NCBI GenBank assembly: GCA_963920765.1
Contig: OY987242.1
Location: forward strand, 6,536,789-6,600,788
DNA length: 64,000 nt
Source: Ulota crispa
Taxonomy: Eukaryota; Streptophyta; Bryopsida; Orthotrichales; Orthotrichaceae
Direction: 5' to 3'
The position numbers and the translations under genes are program-made. The notes beneath the pieces were generated by a model. It ran no database searches, was not told where the DNA came from, and worked only from the letters and a program-made list of their open reading frames with translations. This document shows, in pieces, positions 46,656-57,329 of this stretch (positions are counted from its first letter, which is position 1; each line of letters opens with the position of its first letter).

Positions 46656-47925
46656 TAGTTGCTCCAATATCTCCGTACTGTCTGTTTCATGAGCCTGCCC
46701 GTGCTGTTTGACAGCTAAATCTTGCCCGAAGTAACAACTACATCCAGGTGAGAATAGCTCGCGAGGTGCACAACCGTGGGACCTTCAGGAGCAGTGCACG
46801 AGGCTCGCTCAAAGGCGGTTAGTTTTTGTGGATTTGCACACTTATGTAGTTATGTGCTGTGGATATCAATCGGAGAACAGAATTTCTGAGAATTATTTCA
46901 TCTCCTGAAGCAGGATGGGAGAGTTGATTTGAAACTGCTAGAGTTCTGTCCGAGTTCTGTCCGAGTTCAGTCAGGACATGGCTATGGCTGGATGGATGTT
47001 GCACTGTAGCAAACGCCCTTGTTGAAAATCCTACTACATCACGTTGAATAACAAAAGAAATAAGCAAAAAAGCAGCACGAGATGATTGTTGACCAGGTTT
47101 CCCATTCTGTTTTTTAGTTAATGATATTTCGAAGGGCTTGCCCTAGGTTGCCGTCGGTAGTCTGTATCATGGACAGCACGCGACATATATGTCCACTGCC
47201 ATGGTGTGTTAGATTCCTTGACACGAGGCATGGTAAATTGGTAATTGTCTAAGTCGGCATTAAGCTAACTCCAGCATGCATGGATGTGTCTTTTTAGGCG
47301 GCTAGAAACGGTTTGTACTATTCAGTACACACGCGCACTCAAGGCTAAAGTTTTTGCCATGTATATGAGTGTGTTCTAGAATTGGAATGCATCAACTCAG
47401 ATTGAATAAAAAATATTACCCTGCGTCTCGGGCTCAAATTCTCTGAACCGTATACCATGAGCAGACTTGAAAATGGTTGCTTGCTTTCGTGGGAGTTCTA
47501 GAACTGAGAAACACTCGGAGAAACAGAATGACAGCGGATCAGCAGCTGCGTCCGTAGCTCGTATACAAGTGTTGCGACAGCGTGGCTGTTGAACACGAAT
47601 CTCACTGGCTCTGTGAAAATGTTAAATATTTTACTAGATCCGTAATAAGATTCGTTTTTTCGACAGCAACTCGGTTTCAAGCCAAGCACATGAATTTATT
47701 CTGTCGTTTAGAACGTTTGAAACGAATTTGAAATAATCAAGGTAGGGCTTTTGACAAGGACGCCACTAAGTTGGCATTGAAGACAGTATGATTTTTACTA
47801 TATCCTTTTTTTCGGTTTTCTATTTTGCGTGGAGTACCTCTTCCACACATAGACTGTTTCCATGCTTACATCCAGGGTTTAATTTTTGATTTTTTCAGGG
47901 TAGAGCGACCCGCTGCGGGTCGCTG
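46656..47925. other. Intergenic DNA, mixed composition
   Basis: The composition is closer to genic DNA but frames are short. A tandem TCTGTCCGAGTT duplication lies near 46945-46965. No exon could be supported. Confidence 0.4.
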
Positions 47926-48160
47926 AGAAATTTTAGCTTCATCGGTTGAAATCCGGCATTTCCCAGTTTTAACCGGATTTTGATTGAAATGAACCAGTTA
48001 TTTTCTGTAAAATTTCTAAATTTATACTGCAAACATATTCTATTTAGATTTTTGAAAAAAGGACCGGTTCTTTAGATGGTAGTTTCAAGTTTCAACCGGG
48101 TTTTTTGCAATTTCAACCGACTGCCACTACACTAGCCACCGGTTCACTCCAAACCTTGGA
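47926..48160. repeat. K repeat, copy 3
   Basis: It starts GAGAAATTTTAGCTTCATCG, immediately after a perfect CGACCCGC / GCGGGTCG hairpin at about 47908-47924. It parallels 28916-29135, including TGCAATTTCAACCG and CACTACACTA. Confidence 0.7.
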
Positions 48161-48529
48161 CCCGCACCCCAGCTTGTTGGCAGGTAAGGAAAATTTGACT
48201 AAAATAGGAACAAATGAATGATACTCAAAATTTCATACAAAAAATTGCTATTGTAAGCTACTTTCATTCAAAATTTGGCAAATGGGGATTTTACTCCAGG
48301 AATTATCTAGCGTTGTCAACCATTTTTTCACATTGATTTCTTTGTGTAAAGGTAGTCAATGCAGTTTTGAGGTAAGATTTAGGCAAATTTTTGCCAAGAA
48401 ATTAAACCTTGCTTACATCTAGGTGTCCATGATACCGCATACAAAATGAATATATAGCTTTCTTTTTTGCTTACGAAAAATAGGTCTTCAAAAAGATGTT
48501 TTTCATTTTTGGCTTCTTATCAATGGTGA

Positions 48530-48815
48530 TGACCATGGTTGTCACATTAGACCGCCAGTCCGTCCAATTGTCCATCCATTTAAAGTGTCTGATTGAGCTT
48601 TGTGCAATGTAGTCAACTCAAAGTTGACTTCAAAAAATGATAAATAATGATAAAAATAAATTTACTTTGTACATGTTGGTGACTCTCATTGTTGCCCACA
48701 TGAAGTCAAAATGTGGATTTAAAGCCATATCATGCAATAAAAATGAAAAATAGTGATTTGGTTCTTCCCTTTCAAGCCAAACCCTAAAAATGCCCTAAAA
48801 AACAAGAGCAGACAA
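48530..48815. repeat. L repeat, copy 2
   Basis: It starts CCATGGTTGTCACATTAGAC and follows L1 through AATGTAGTCAACTCAAAGTT, CCCACATGAAGTCAAAATGT and CCCTAAAAATGCCCTA. It is non-coding. Confidence 0.75.
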
Positions 48816-49182
48816 GTCCATCTACCCATTGATTTCATTTGTCCATCTGCCCATTTGGTTTGATTTGCTCCATCCGCCTGTGTGTCCAACAACCTAAACT
48901 TACCCAAAGCAACAACACTGGTCATGACTAAGCCAAAGCAAGTAGAGACCACTAGACGTCATGGTCTCCACACGATCTTCGATCTCCGCAACAATATTGA
49001 TAATGGGCTTGTTGAAGGCCCATTCTCAGCAGACAGTCAGACGTGTTTTGGTGAGAGAAGTTTAGTCTTCTTCCTTGACTTGGGTCCACATAAATGGCTT
49101 TCAAATGCGTCAATCAAACTTGTGAGAGAATGCATGAGTGAAAAACATTCTCTCAAATGACGCATTCCCCCATTTTCAGCAT

Positions 49183-49453
49183 AACACCAAATTTGTTAAA
49201 TTGGGAAATACAATACATCTTGGGACTTCTGAAGGTTTTAGGTGATTACTTAAAATCGAGCTTGCAGCAATTTTTTTGGTACATGTGCCCTAAGTGCCCT
49301 CACCTGCATGAGAGGAGGAATTTGCAAGGGAAAAAATCTTAGTGGCTCACATCGAACCTGATACCTTCAAATCTGGTTTAAGGTAACTTTTTGGGTTTAA
49401 AGTGAAGTAAAAAATGGTATCTCCGCTTTTCCCAATTTAACAAATATGGTGTT
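49183..49453. mobile_element. C-family MITE
   Basis: The ends AACACCAAATTTGTTAAATT and AATTTAACAAATATGGTGTT pair well. The interior is shared with the copies at 54726 and 55869 (CATGCGAGAGGAG-like, AGGGAAAAAATCTTAGTGGC, AAGGTAACTTTTTGGGTTT). No 4-bp target duplication is evident for this copy (GCAT against ACAA). Confidence 0.8.
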
Positions 49454-50345
49454 ACAAGCAATGAGATGATTCCATGGGACCTCAAAAAAAGGAATAATCG
49501 AGTGGGACCTTCTACAATGTTGGATATCTAAAACTTTTATGTGCTTTTAGTTTTATTTATAGGTTTTTATTCATGTTTATTTGTCTAATATTTGCTGACA
49601 ATAAGAATGAGATTTCTGATAACTCATTTGAAACAGTGTTCACAGCTGACTGATCAGTCCATGAACATGCCAATGAGAACAGGGTATGAGCAGGTGGCTC
49701 GCTACTGCTGCTGGACGCTGGGAAGCCGAGTAGCCGGCCGACTTATTGCAATACCGCCAGCTAGTGAGCTAGAAGCAAACTAATGCCATCAGCGGTTATC
49801 AACTGTCATCTGGGTCAATGAATCTTTTTGTAATCTTCTTCAAAAACTTTTCTTCTTCTAGTCAAAACGCCAATTCCATTAAATTGGTGATCTGTAGTTA
49901 CTTTTGCTAGATACAGATAGGCCACACAGACTGCACCTAAATTCCATATAGGTGTTTGTTTGTGTGGTGAAATTAGACCTCCCTAAACATATGTCACAAC
50001 TTTTGGTTTATGAATATCGTCATTTCAACTAAGGTAACTCTTACCAATAGTATTTAACTCTAATAGTAATAGATTTAAGTTTTTAAACTGCAAGTTGTAA
50101 TGTAAAGTTTGATCAATGTGGAGTTGTATGTTATAAATGGAGTGTATCTAGATCAATGCAATATTTGTCCATATACATTCCATATATATTATACAGCTCC
50201 TAATTGAACAAAATTCACTTTTTGTCTTTAAAGTTGTTAAAATTGTTAATATCATTTACATTAAAATTGATGGTATTCATACTTCAAATATTGTGATATA
50301 GACTTTCACAAAGGCCCAATTTTAATTCTAGAAAATAGCACCCTT
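49454..50345. other. Intergenic DNA with an exon-like patch
   Basis: A GC-richer frame at 49592-49783 (with GYEQVARYCCWTLGSRVAG) ends in a stop and is preceded by CAG words that could serve as acceptors. It has no recognised family. Otherwise AT-rich without features. Confidence 0.3.
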
Positions 50346-50605
50346 AACACCATATTAGGTAAATTGGGAAAAATAGTACATTTTGGGACTTTCACTATTC
50401 CTGCCATTATGTACAATTTAACATATTACAAAAAAACAAGTGTGCACTTTCTTCTACAAAAATAGTGAAGTTTCATTGATAACCTCCAAGAATTTCAAAT
50501 AATTATAACTTTGAGCTATAGCTATGCCTACATTTATTGTAAGTATGATTAAGGTGGAATACAAAATGGTTCCTCCGTTTTTCCCAATTTACCTAGTATG
50601 GTGTT
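50346..50605. mobile_element. C-family MITE
   Basis: The ends AACACCATATTAGGTAAATT and AATTTACCTAGTATGGTGTT are complementary, and CCTT is repeated directly on each side (50342-50345 and 50606-50609). 260 bp, non-coding. Confidence 0.85.
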
Positions 50606-50680
50606 CCTTATAGATTTTGGATTTAGCCATGTAGGTCTTGCCGCCTAAACCACACCAAAGTAATGGCATGAAGTCAGTTT

Positions 50681-51109
50681 ATAAAAAGGGAATTGATACA
50701 TGTATCACCCCTTCTTGACTATTCTACCACACCCTACTATATATGGTTAATATTTACAATATTAGAATAGGTGTGGAACATGGGGAAAACCTCATTAATT
50801 TGAAAATAAAACTTGACATAGAAAACACAGTTTTAGTTTTGCTTTTCAGCTCTTAATCTTGTTCATAGTGTTTGTTTAAAAACATATAAATAAAACTAAA
50901 CACAATTAATATTTTTAATTGATACTATAAGCAAGATCTAAAGCAAAAAACAAAATGAAAATTACAATTTCTATGTCAAGTTGTATTTTCAAATTAGTGA
51001 TGTATTTCTTGTGGTCCACACCTATTTAAATATTGTAAATATTGACCATATATAGTAGGGTGTGGTAGAATAGTTAAGAAGGGGTGATACATGTATCAAT
51101 TCCCTTATA
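50681..51109. mobile_element. S fold-back element
   Basis: Arms of about 110 bp pair almost perfectly: AAGGGAATTGATACATGTAT with its complement at 51081-51105, then ACCACACCCTACTATATATG. A further inner pair includes ACTTGACATAGAAA. TA or TATA brackets the ends. A similar terminus occurs at 63645-63670 beside the Tc1-like remnant. Confidence 0.85.
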
Positions 51110-51570
51110 AAAATGTCATTTGTCATAGTTGGTACTTAGAGTGTCAAAATTTGGCTTGGGGAGCAACTCACAATACAAAAACAAGGGCTTTTTAAACCCT
51201 TCTAATGTACAAGAAGGGAACAAGCTTTTTTATTAAGTAGGTTATAGGAACATAGTAAGAAAGAAAACATTGAAAGGATTTGAATGGTATTATTTTTATA
51301 TTAATCATAAAAGTTTTAGGTTCTCAAAAGTCATTTTAAGAACTTATAATACAAAGGATTTCTCAAATGGGGGCACCAATCAAACCCCATATCTCATTTT
51401 TGAAATTATTAAAAAATGTTATTTCTTAAATACTCTTCTATTTATTTTTAATAATAATCCTGGTGTTAAAACTTCATTATTACCTATAAAAGTTTTATTA
51501 TAAACTCTTTTGAGGTTATAATAATTTCTTAAAATTGAAGTGTAGTAGTGTACAACTCTTTTTTCCCTTC

Positions 51571-52502
51571 TTAACCCCTAAAGGACCACGCCCTTTCTTC
51601 TGTAAAAACCACTAAAAACTGCCACTTCTAGGAGGTTTAGTAAAAAGGGATTTCATGTTTTGTTTTTGGGAAATCCAACCGTAGGATCTTGCTTTAGACT
51701 AGAAGAGGTACTTATGGGAAAAAAAATCAGCTCATTTTAGATGGAGAGGAGTGAGATATTTACATCTAAAGTGAAAAAAAAAGTTTTTTCCATGCTGCCC
51801 AAGAATTTTAGAAGCCTTTGACCACTCTTATAACAAAAAAGTTGCGCTTTATTTTTTCCATGTAGGAGATCAAGTGAGGTATGTGTGGGAGAATTTTCAA
51901 ATCAATTGGAACTATACAACACATGGGAAAAATCAATAAGTAAAAAGAAGTAGAGAATGAGTTAAATCACTAAATTGTTAAGAATTTAATTATTGAAATG
52001 AAAAATGCAAATCCTAACAGTCGTAATGTTGTGCTAAACAATCTATTTCCTTGGGTTTATTTTTTTTCCAAAATATTGAAAATTGAGTAAAATAAAGGAC
52101 TTCAAAGTCTATTTTAGAGTAGAGAATCCATAACTTCTTGCAAACAAAAACTCCTCATAACTTTCATCTCATTGATTGAAATTTAATGATTCAAAGCTTC
52201 TCACCTATAACTAAAATCTAAAGAACCGATTTCAAATTTTGATTTCTTTAAAATGTAATTTTTAAAGAAGTTTTTTGGCTTCCCAAGCGGGCAATCCTCC
52301 CCAAATTTTCATAAATATATGCATAACTTCTTCATCAAATGTTAGAATGAAAAAAAAATTAGATGCCCACAAAGATCTTTGAATTCCCCACCTTCCACAA
52401 AAATTTAAGAAAATCACACAAAGTAATTTAACCCTAGATATATGCCCAAAATCCAATCTGTCCCCCAAAAGGGACAATGATCCTTTAGAGATTAGGGGTT
52501 AA
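51571..52502. mobile_element. A-family TTAA element (copy 4, inverted)
   Basis: The ends are TTAA-CCCCTAAAGGACC and CCTTTAGAGATTAGGGG-TTAA, 932 bp. Its body is the inverse of the copy at 4908-5853, for example AACAATCTATTTCCTTGG and CTTCTCACCTATAAC. The right terminus contains a short internal insertion like that of the copy at 573-1481. Confidence 0.85.
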
Positions 52503-53714
52503 AACTGTTCCCAGCACATTATGCAGAAGTTGCGAAATTTGGACTCCTGGAATTGCGACAATAAAGCAAAGATTGACCCTACACGTTCTAAGTAGCCAGT
52601 ACCAGACTGCAGGAAAGATTGCGCTATAGCTCAATTGTATGATGTCATCATGTCAACAAGTTGGGACAAGTGAGGTCGGCCCTTCAAGCCGGATTGTGCC
52701 TCACTCCACCTCCAACTTATCCCGTCCTCTGATTCTGATTCAAGCGAGCGTAGACCAGATTGAGAGGCTTATGGGCCGTTTCAGTCCAGGACGTCCACAA
52801 CCTGTGGACAAAACCGTAAGCATTCTCATTGGTCCATCTCAGGGTTTTGTCTAATATGGTATTCACACCAAAGGGACGTCTAATGGAGCAAAAGTCCACA
52901 TCAGCACCCACTCCCGTCAAAATTGTCGATGAAGCAAGTAAGGGTAGTAGACAGGTTTGAGGTCACCTTGTGAGATGACCAGCTCAAACTTGTCCATAGG
53001 CGAAGACGCTCTTTCATCCGCATGGTAGTTTCCCTCCAAAACTGGCCGGACAAAGCATTGGACACCGGTTTTTGTCTAAACACTATGGATGCCTTGGTCT
53101 AAACCGGCCCTTAGCAACTACTATTAATATTAAAACCTTATAATGGCGCCACTACTCTCTTAATGGTAGTTTGGTTGGGGGCAATGTTATTTTTTTCTAG
53201 AATTTTTTTGCCTAAATCTCACCTCAAAGTGACACTAGCGAGTGGAGACCATTACAATATGAAATTTGAATGAAAAAGTGGATGAAATTATCACCTCTCT
53301 CCTTCCACATACACCTGGTTTACCAAATTTTGGATAAATATAAATATAAGTTATATTAGTAAACATATTGGATGAACGTGCAAATATCGGTTCATTCATT
53401 TCAATTTTAGCCAAATTTTCCCAGCCTGCTTGCATTCTGGGGTAGTGCGACTGTGCGAGTCGCACTGCCCTGACAAAAACAAAAAGGCTGGTAGGGAGTA
53501 GCCAAATGGGGACACAACTTAGCAAAGCTCTCATAATTGGACTAGATTTAGGTTACAAGGCGGGCAGCCGCCGCCCTTGAAAAGTGGCAGTGCTGTCGGG
53601 AATATTTGGCAACTATAACGAAATTAACATCAGGTTCTCCCTGTCAAAGGAAGTGGTTCAGAAAGACAACCAGGATGTGTCTTAGAATGGACGGACTTGG
53701 AGGTATTCATGCGT

Positions 53715-53850
53715 CAAAAAATGAGACATATATCTTCACAAAGGTTTAATTCCTGTCCAGGAAGTAGGAGCGACATAGATTTTGGGTTGGAACAGAGCAA
53801 CCTGAACCATGCCAAAGTGACTGAATAACTGAATATCGCCAATTTAATGA
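53715..53850. repeat. T repeat, copy 1
   Basis: It shares ACATATATCTTCACAAAGGT and ATAGATTTTGGGTT with copies near 57625, 58550 and 61608. The ends are undefined. It could be a retroelement fragment. Confidence 0.5.
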
Positions 53851-54156
53851 AGTAGAAGCTTTGTGTTCCTTCCGAAGGAACATGAATCCGGAACAGACTC
53901 ATGTGAGTTGACAATGAGTAGAGTCAAGTTTTAGTCGGTTTGAACTTTAAAGGAACTTAAACGAAACAGTTGAGGTCTTGAGGCCTTTGAAACTTGAATA
54001 TCGACTAGGAAAACTCGGACTGCATATTCATGATATTGTTTCGTGTCACAAAATTTGGAGCTCTGAACCATTCCAACATAAATCCAAAGACCTCAATTTA
54101 TTAATGATAGTATTTTTTCAAAAGGGGAGTTCGTAATTCAAAAGAGACTTGTACTG

Positions 54157-54171
54157 CCCCCCCCCCCCCCC
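54157..54171. repeat. Poly(C) run
   Basis: Fifteen consecutive C residues. Confidence 0.9.
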
Positions 54172-54557
54172 AAAGTTCAAATGCATACTCGCAAACTTTC
54201 GCCGAAAGCAAAGTGAAGAGACACCGACACTCCTCCACCACATGGCACACGTCCTGACGTTGGGGTCTCTCTAAAATCTTGAAAAATGGATTGAAGGTAG
54301 TCTGCTCATATTTCGCTCAGGTTCTAAAACGGCTCACCTCACCAAATGTACTGTGCTAGTACTTGCTGTTTTTCATAACCTTTCAACAATGTATTGGTGA
54401 TGTATATTTCAAGAGGTGGGCGATTTTAGAAACCTATGACCTTTTCACATCAAAATTTCATAACTAATTTTGCAAAGCTCCAAAAAATATGAAACAACTT
54501 GGGTTAGATGTCAATTCTTCTTGCCTTTCAAAACAAATTTATTGAAAAATAGTTCAA

Positions 54558-54683
54558 AATGCCATATTCATTAAATTGGGAAAAACAGATTCCCAAGTCA
54601 CCGTACACCTAGAGCTTAGATTAAGATGTTCACCTTTACCTCCCAAAATTAGGTTTTCTTCCCAAATTAACAAATATGGTGTT
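54558..54683. mobile_element. Short C-family MITE inside D4
   Basis: AATGCCATATTCATTAAATT and AATTAACAAATATGGTGTT pair, flanked by TCAA repeats (54554-54557 and 54684-54687). D2 and D5 read through the site (GTTCAAGAAGTTTCACC-like). 126 bp, an internal-deletion form. Confidence 0.85.
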
Positions 54684-54725
54684 TCAAGGAGTTTCACCTC
54701 CTTGAAATTCAATTACAACCCTTAG

Positions 54726-55717
54726 ATCACCACATCTGTTTATTTGGGAAAAATTGTACATTTTGAGACTTTCAAATTCTCAGGTAAAAGTTTGAGGAGG
54801 TCTCCTCAAACCTAGCTCGCAACAATTTTTTTGTACACATATCCTCACTTGAGAGGAGACATTTGCAAGGGAAAAAATCTTAGTGGCTTACATTGAATTT
54901 GATACCTTCAAATCTGATTTAACCCCTAAAGGCCCATTGTCCCTTTGGGGGACAAATGGAATTTTGGGCATGTACCTATGGCTAAACTACTTTGCGTGAT
55001 TTTTTGAAACTTTTATTGAAGGTGAGGAATTCAAAAATCTACATGGGAATGTAATTTTTTCTTCATTCTAACATTTATTGAAGAAGTTAAAAATGAATAA
55101 TTGAAAAACAAGGGACTCCGGGCAGCCCAAAAACTTCTTTAAAAATTGCATGTTTTTCAAATAAAAATCTGAAATAGGTTCTTTAGACTTATATAGACGT
55201 GAGAAGCTTTGAATCATTCAATTTTGATAGATGAGATGAAAGTTATGAGAAGTTTCAGTTTGCGGGTAGGTGTGATATCTCTCGAAATCACACCTACTTG
55301 CAAACTGAAACTTCTCATAACTTTCATCTCATCTATCAGAAATGAATGATTCAAAGCTTCTCACGTCTATATAAGTCTAAAGAACCTATTTCAGATTTTT
55401 ATTTGAAAAACATGCAATTTTTAAAGAAGTTTTTGGGCTGCCCGGAGTCCCTTGTTTTTCAATTATTCTTTTTTAACTTCTTCAATAAATGTTAGAATGA
55501 AGAAAAAATTACATTCCCATGTAGATTTTTGAATTCCTCACCTTTAATAAAAGTTTCAAAAAATCACGCAAAGTAGTTTAGCCATAGGTACATGCCCAAA
55601 ATTCCATTTGTCCCCCAAAAGGGCCCTTGGTCCTTTAGGGGTTAAAGTAACTTTTTGGGTTTGAGGTGGAGTACGAAGTGGGACACCTATTTTTCCCATA
55701 TTAACGAATTTGGTGTT
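54726..55717. mobile_element. C-family MITE inside D4, carrying an A fold-back
   Basis: The ends ATCACCACATCTGTTTATTT and ATATTAACGAATTTGGTGTT pair imperfectly. TTAG is repeated directly (54722-54725 and 55718-55721), and other D copies read CCCTTAGATGG once. Without the nested A element it is about 265 bp, the usual C length. Confidence 0.85.
54919..55645. mobile_element. A-derived fold-back (near-perfect 350-bp hairpin)
   Basis: TTAA-CCCCTAAAGG and CCTTTAGGGG-TTAA bracket two nearly identical copies of the left end of an A element, in opposite orientation. They meet at about 55277-55285 with a loop of about 9 bases (GTAGGTGTGAT and its near complement beside it). The host C element reads AATCTGGTTTTAAAGTAAC at the same place in the copy at 55869-56124, so the inserted TTAA duplication is directly visible. 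Confidence 0.9.
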
Positions 55718-55868
55718 TTAGATGGAAGGTTTTATGAGCACACGACTATAATGCTTTTTCTTTTGCAACAAAGAATATTACTTTGCAAGTACTACGTGAT
55801 TCATTATTAATGCTATCCATCTCTTGCTTCAAAACTTAAGTAGCAAGTTATGAGAAGGCATTCATAAA

Positions 55869-56124
55869 AACACGATATTTGTTAATTTGGGAAAAATGGT
55901 ACATTTTGGGACTTTCAGGAAGTGAGTCAAGAAGTTTGCGGTGATCACCTCAAACCGACACGTGTCTTCACCTGAGACTCTGAAAGGAGAGATTTGCAAG
56001 GGAAAAAATCTTAATAGCTCAAATTGAATATGATACCTACGAATCTGGTTTTAAAGTAACTTTTTGGGTTTGAGGGGAAAACAAATTGGGACCCTGTTTT
56101 TCCCAAATTAACGAATATCGTGTT
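55869..56124. mobile_element. C-family MITE
   Basis: AACACGATATTTGTTAATTT and its complement form the ends, with TAAA direct repeats at 55865-55868 and 56125-56128. 256 bp, with the standard interior (AGGGAAAAAATCTTAATAGC, AAAGTAACTTTTTGGGTTTG). Confidence 0.9.
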
Positions 56125-56438
56125 TAAAGTTATAACATTCATGATATACCCGGTGTCAAAGACCGTACATCACATGTAACGTCAATACGGACAGGTGAAA
56201 TTTACACAGTTGGACTGCGTGTTGAACGACTTGCATAGTTGCATCACTTGCATGTAATATGATATAGTATTCATGACATGTGCTGACTCAGAACCGACCT
56301 CGCGCTTTCCCAAGGACGTTTAAACATCAGATTTGGTACTTTTGCACTTAAACTTTTACTCATGTACTTGATCCCAAGACTCCCACTTGAATAAATTAAC
56401 ATATGACAACATCACAGAACTATTCTGGAAACTACGGG

Positions 56439-56761
56439 TAAGGAAGTCGGCTTGAACTCCGTTAGGGCATTAAAACCGTTCACTTCCTCAGATATACTCA
56501 GCTGGTACATGATGTTTTTCATAATTTTTCAATAATGTATAGATGACGTACATTTGAAAAGGTGAGCGGTTTTAGAGCCTTATGATCTTTCCACTTCAAA
56601 ATTTCATAATTAATTTCATAAAGCTCCAACAAATATAAAAAACTTGAGTAACTTAGATGACAATTCCTCTTGTCTTTTTATTGAAAAATATTTCAGGAAG
56701 TTTGACCTCCCAAAATTTTGTTTCAACCCTTAGATGGTCGATTTATGAGCCGACTACCTTA
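56439..56761. mobile_element. D-family TA element, copy D5
   Basis: It runs from TA-AGGAAGTCGGCTTGAA to TTTATGAGCCGACTACCT-TA, 323 bp, with the family interior GTACATTTGAAAAGGTGAGC and TTCAACCCTTAGATGGTCG-like block. Confidence 0.85.
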
Positions 56762-56845
56762 ACAAAGGTAAACAGAACATCAAATGAAAAGACAACGACC
56801 AAAATATCCAAGTTTTTCCAAAATACTCCAAAGTATTCCAAATTT

Positions 56846-56989
56846 GGAAAACTTATTTCAATTCATGGTGATAATATTCCCTGTGAGTCCGGAGATTCCG
56901 GATGATTTCAGGTGTGAACACGACGGGTTCACACCTGGAATCACTCGGAATCTCCAACTCATATTACCGGGAATCGAAATAAGTTTTCC
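56846..56989. mobile_element. R, short fold-back hairpin
   Basis: GGAAAACTTATTTCAATTC and GAATCGAAATAAGTTTTCC are complements. Pairing continues through GGAGATTCCG and GGTGTGAAC to a 7-base loop near 56920. It is not clearly related to other families here, and a single copy is seen. Confidence 0.8.
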
Positions 56990-57329
56990 TGTGAAAGCAT
57001 TCCGATGTGTTTCAGAAATTCACATTTGCTTGTGCAAAACAACTTCAACACAATGTGCACTTGGCTAAGTAGAAAATCAAGGAAGTGCGCGTATTTCACA
57101 GGTGCACGAGGCTAAGCGTCAAATAGTACCGGACGGTCAACCTGGCTGGTTTATTATCGCGTTTCATCTCTTGGTGTCGGGTTTAATAAATCGAATGGAA
57201 GTTCTGGACTTCAGAGCTAAAGTTGAATTGCAAAGAACTGTATCGATCTGACTCACAGTCTCATGACTACCAGCCGATGAATCTCTACTCTTATATCAGA
57301 TAGTTGAGGAGACCATTCATATTTTACAG

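Larger units (their letters stand above)
52503..54292. other. Intergenic DNA with a T repeat and poly(C)
   Basis: The stretch 52640-53100 has genic composition, but frames on both strands are short and I recognise no family. A 15-base C run lies at 54157-54171. A T repeat lies at 53715-53850. Confidence 0.4.
54293..55750. mobile_element. D-family TA element, copy D4, with three nested insertions
   Basis: It starts GA-AGGTAGTCTGCTCAT and ends TTTTATGAGCACACGACTATA, both eroded. The family interior (ACATTTGAGG-like, CAACTTGGGTTAGATGTCAA, GAGTTTCACCTCC, CAACCCTTAGATGG) is split by the C elements at 54558-54683 and 54726-55717, and the second of these contains an A fold-back. Removing them with one target copy each restores the D sequence of other copies. 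Confidence 0.8.
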
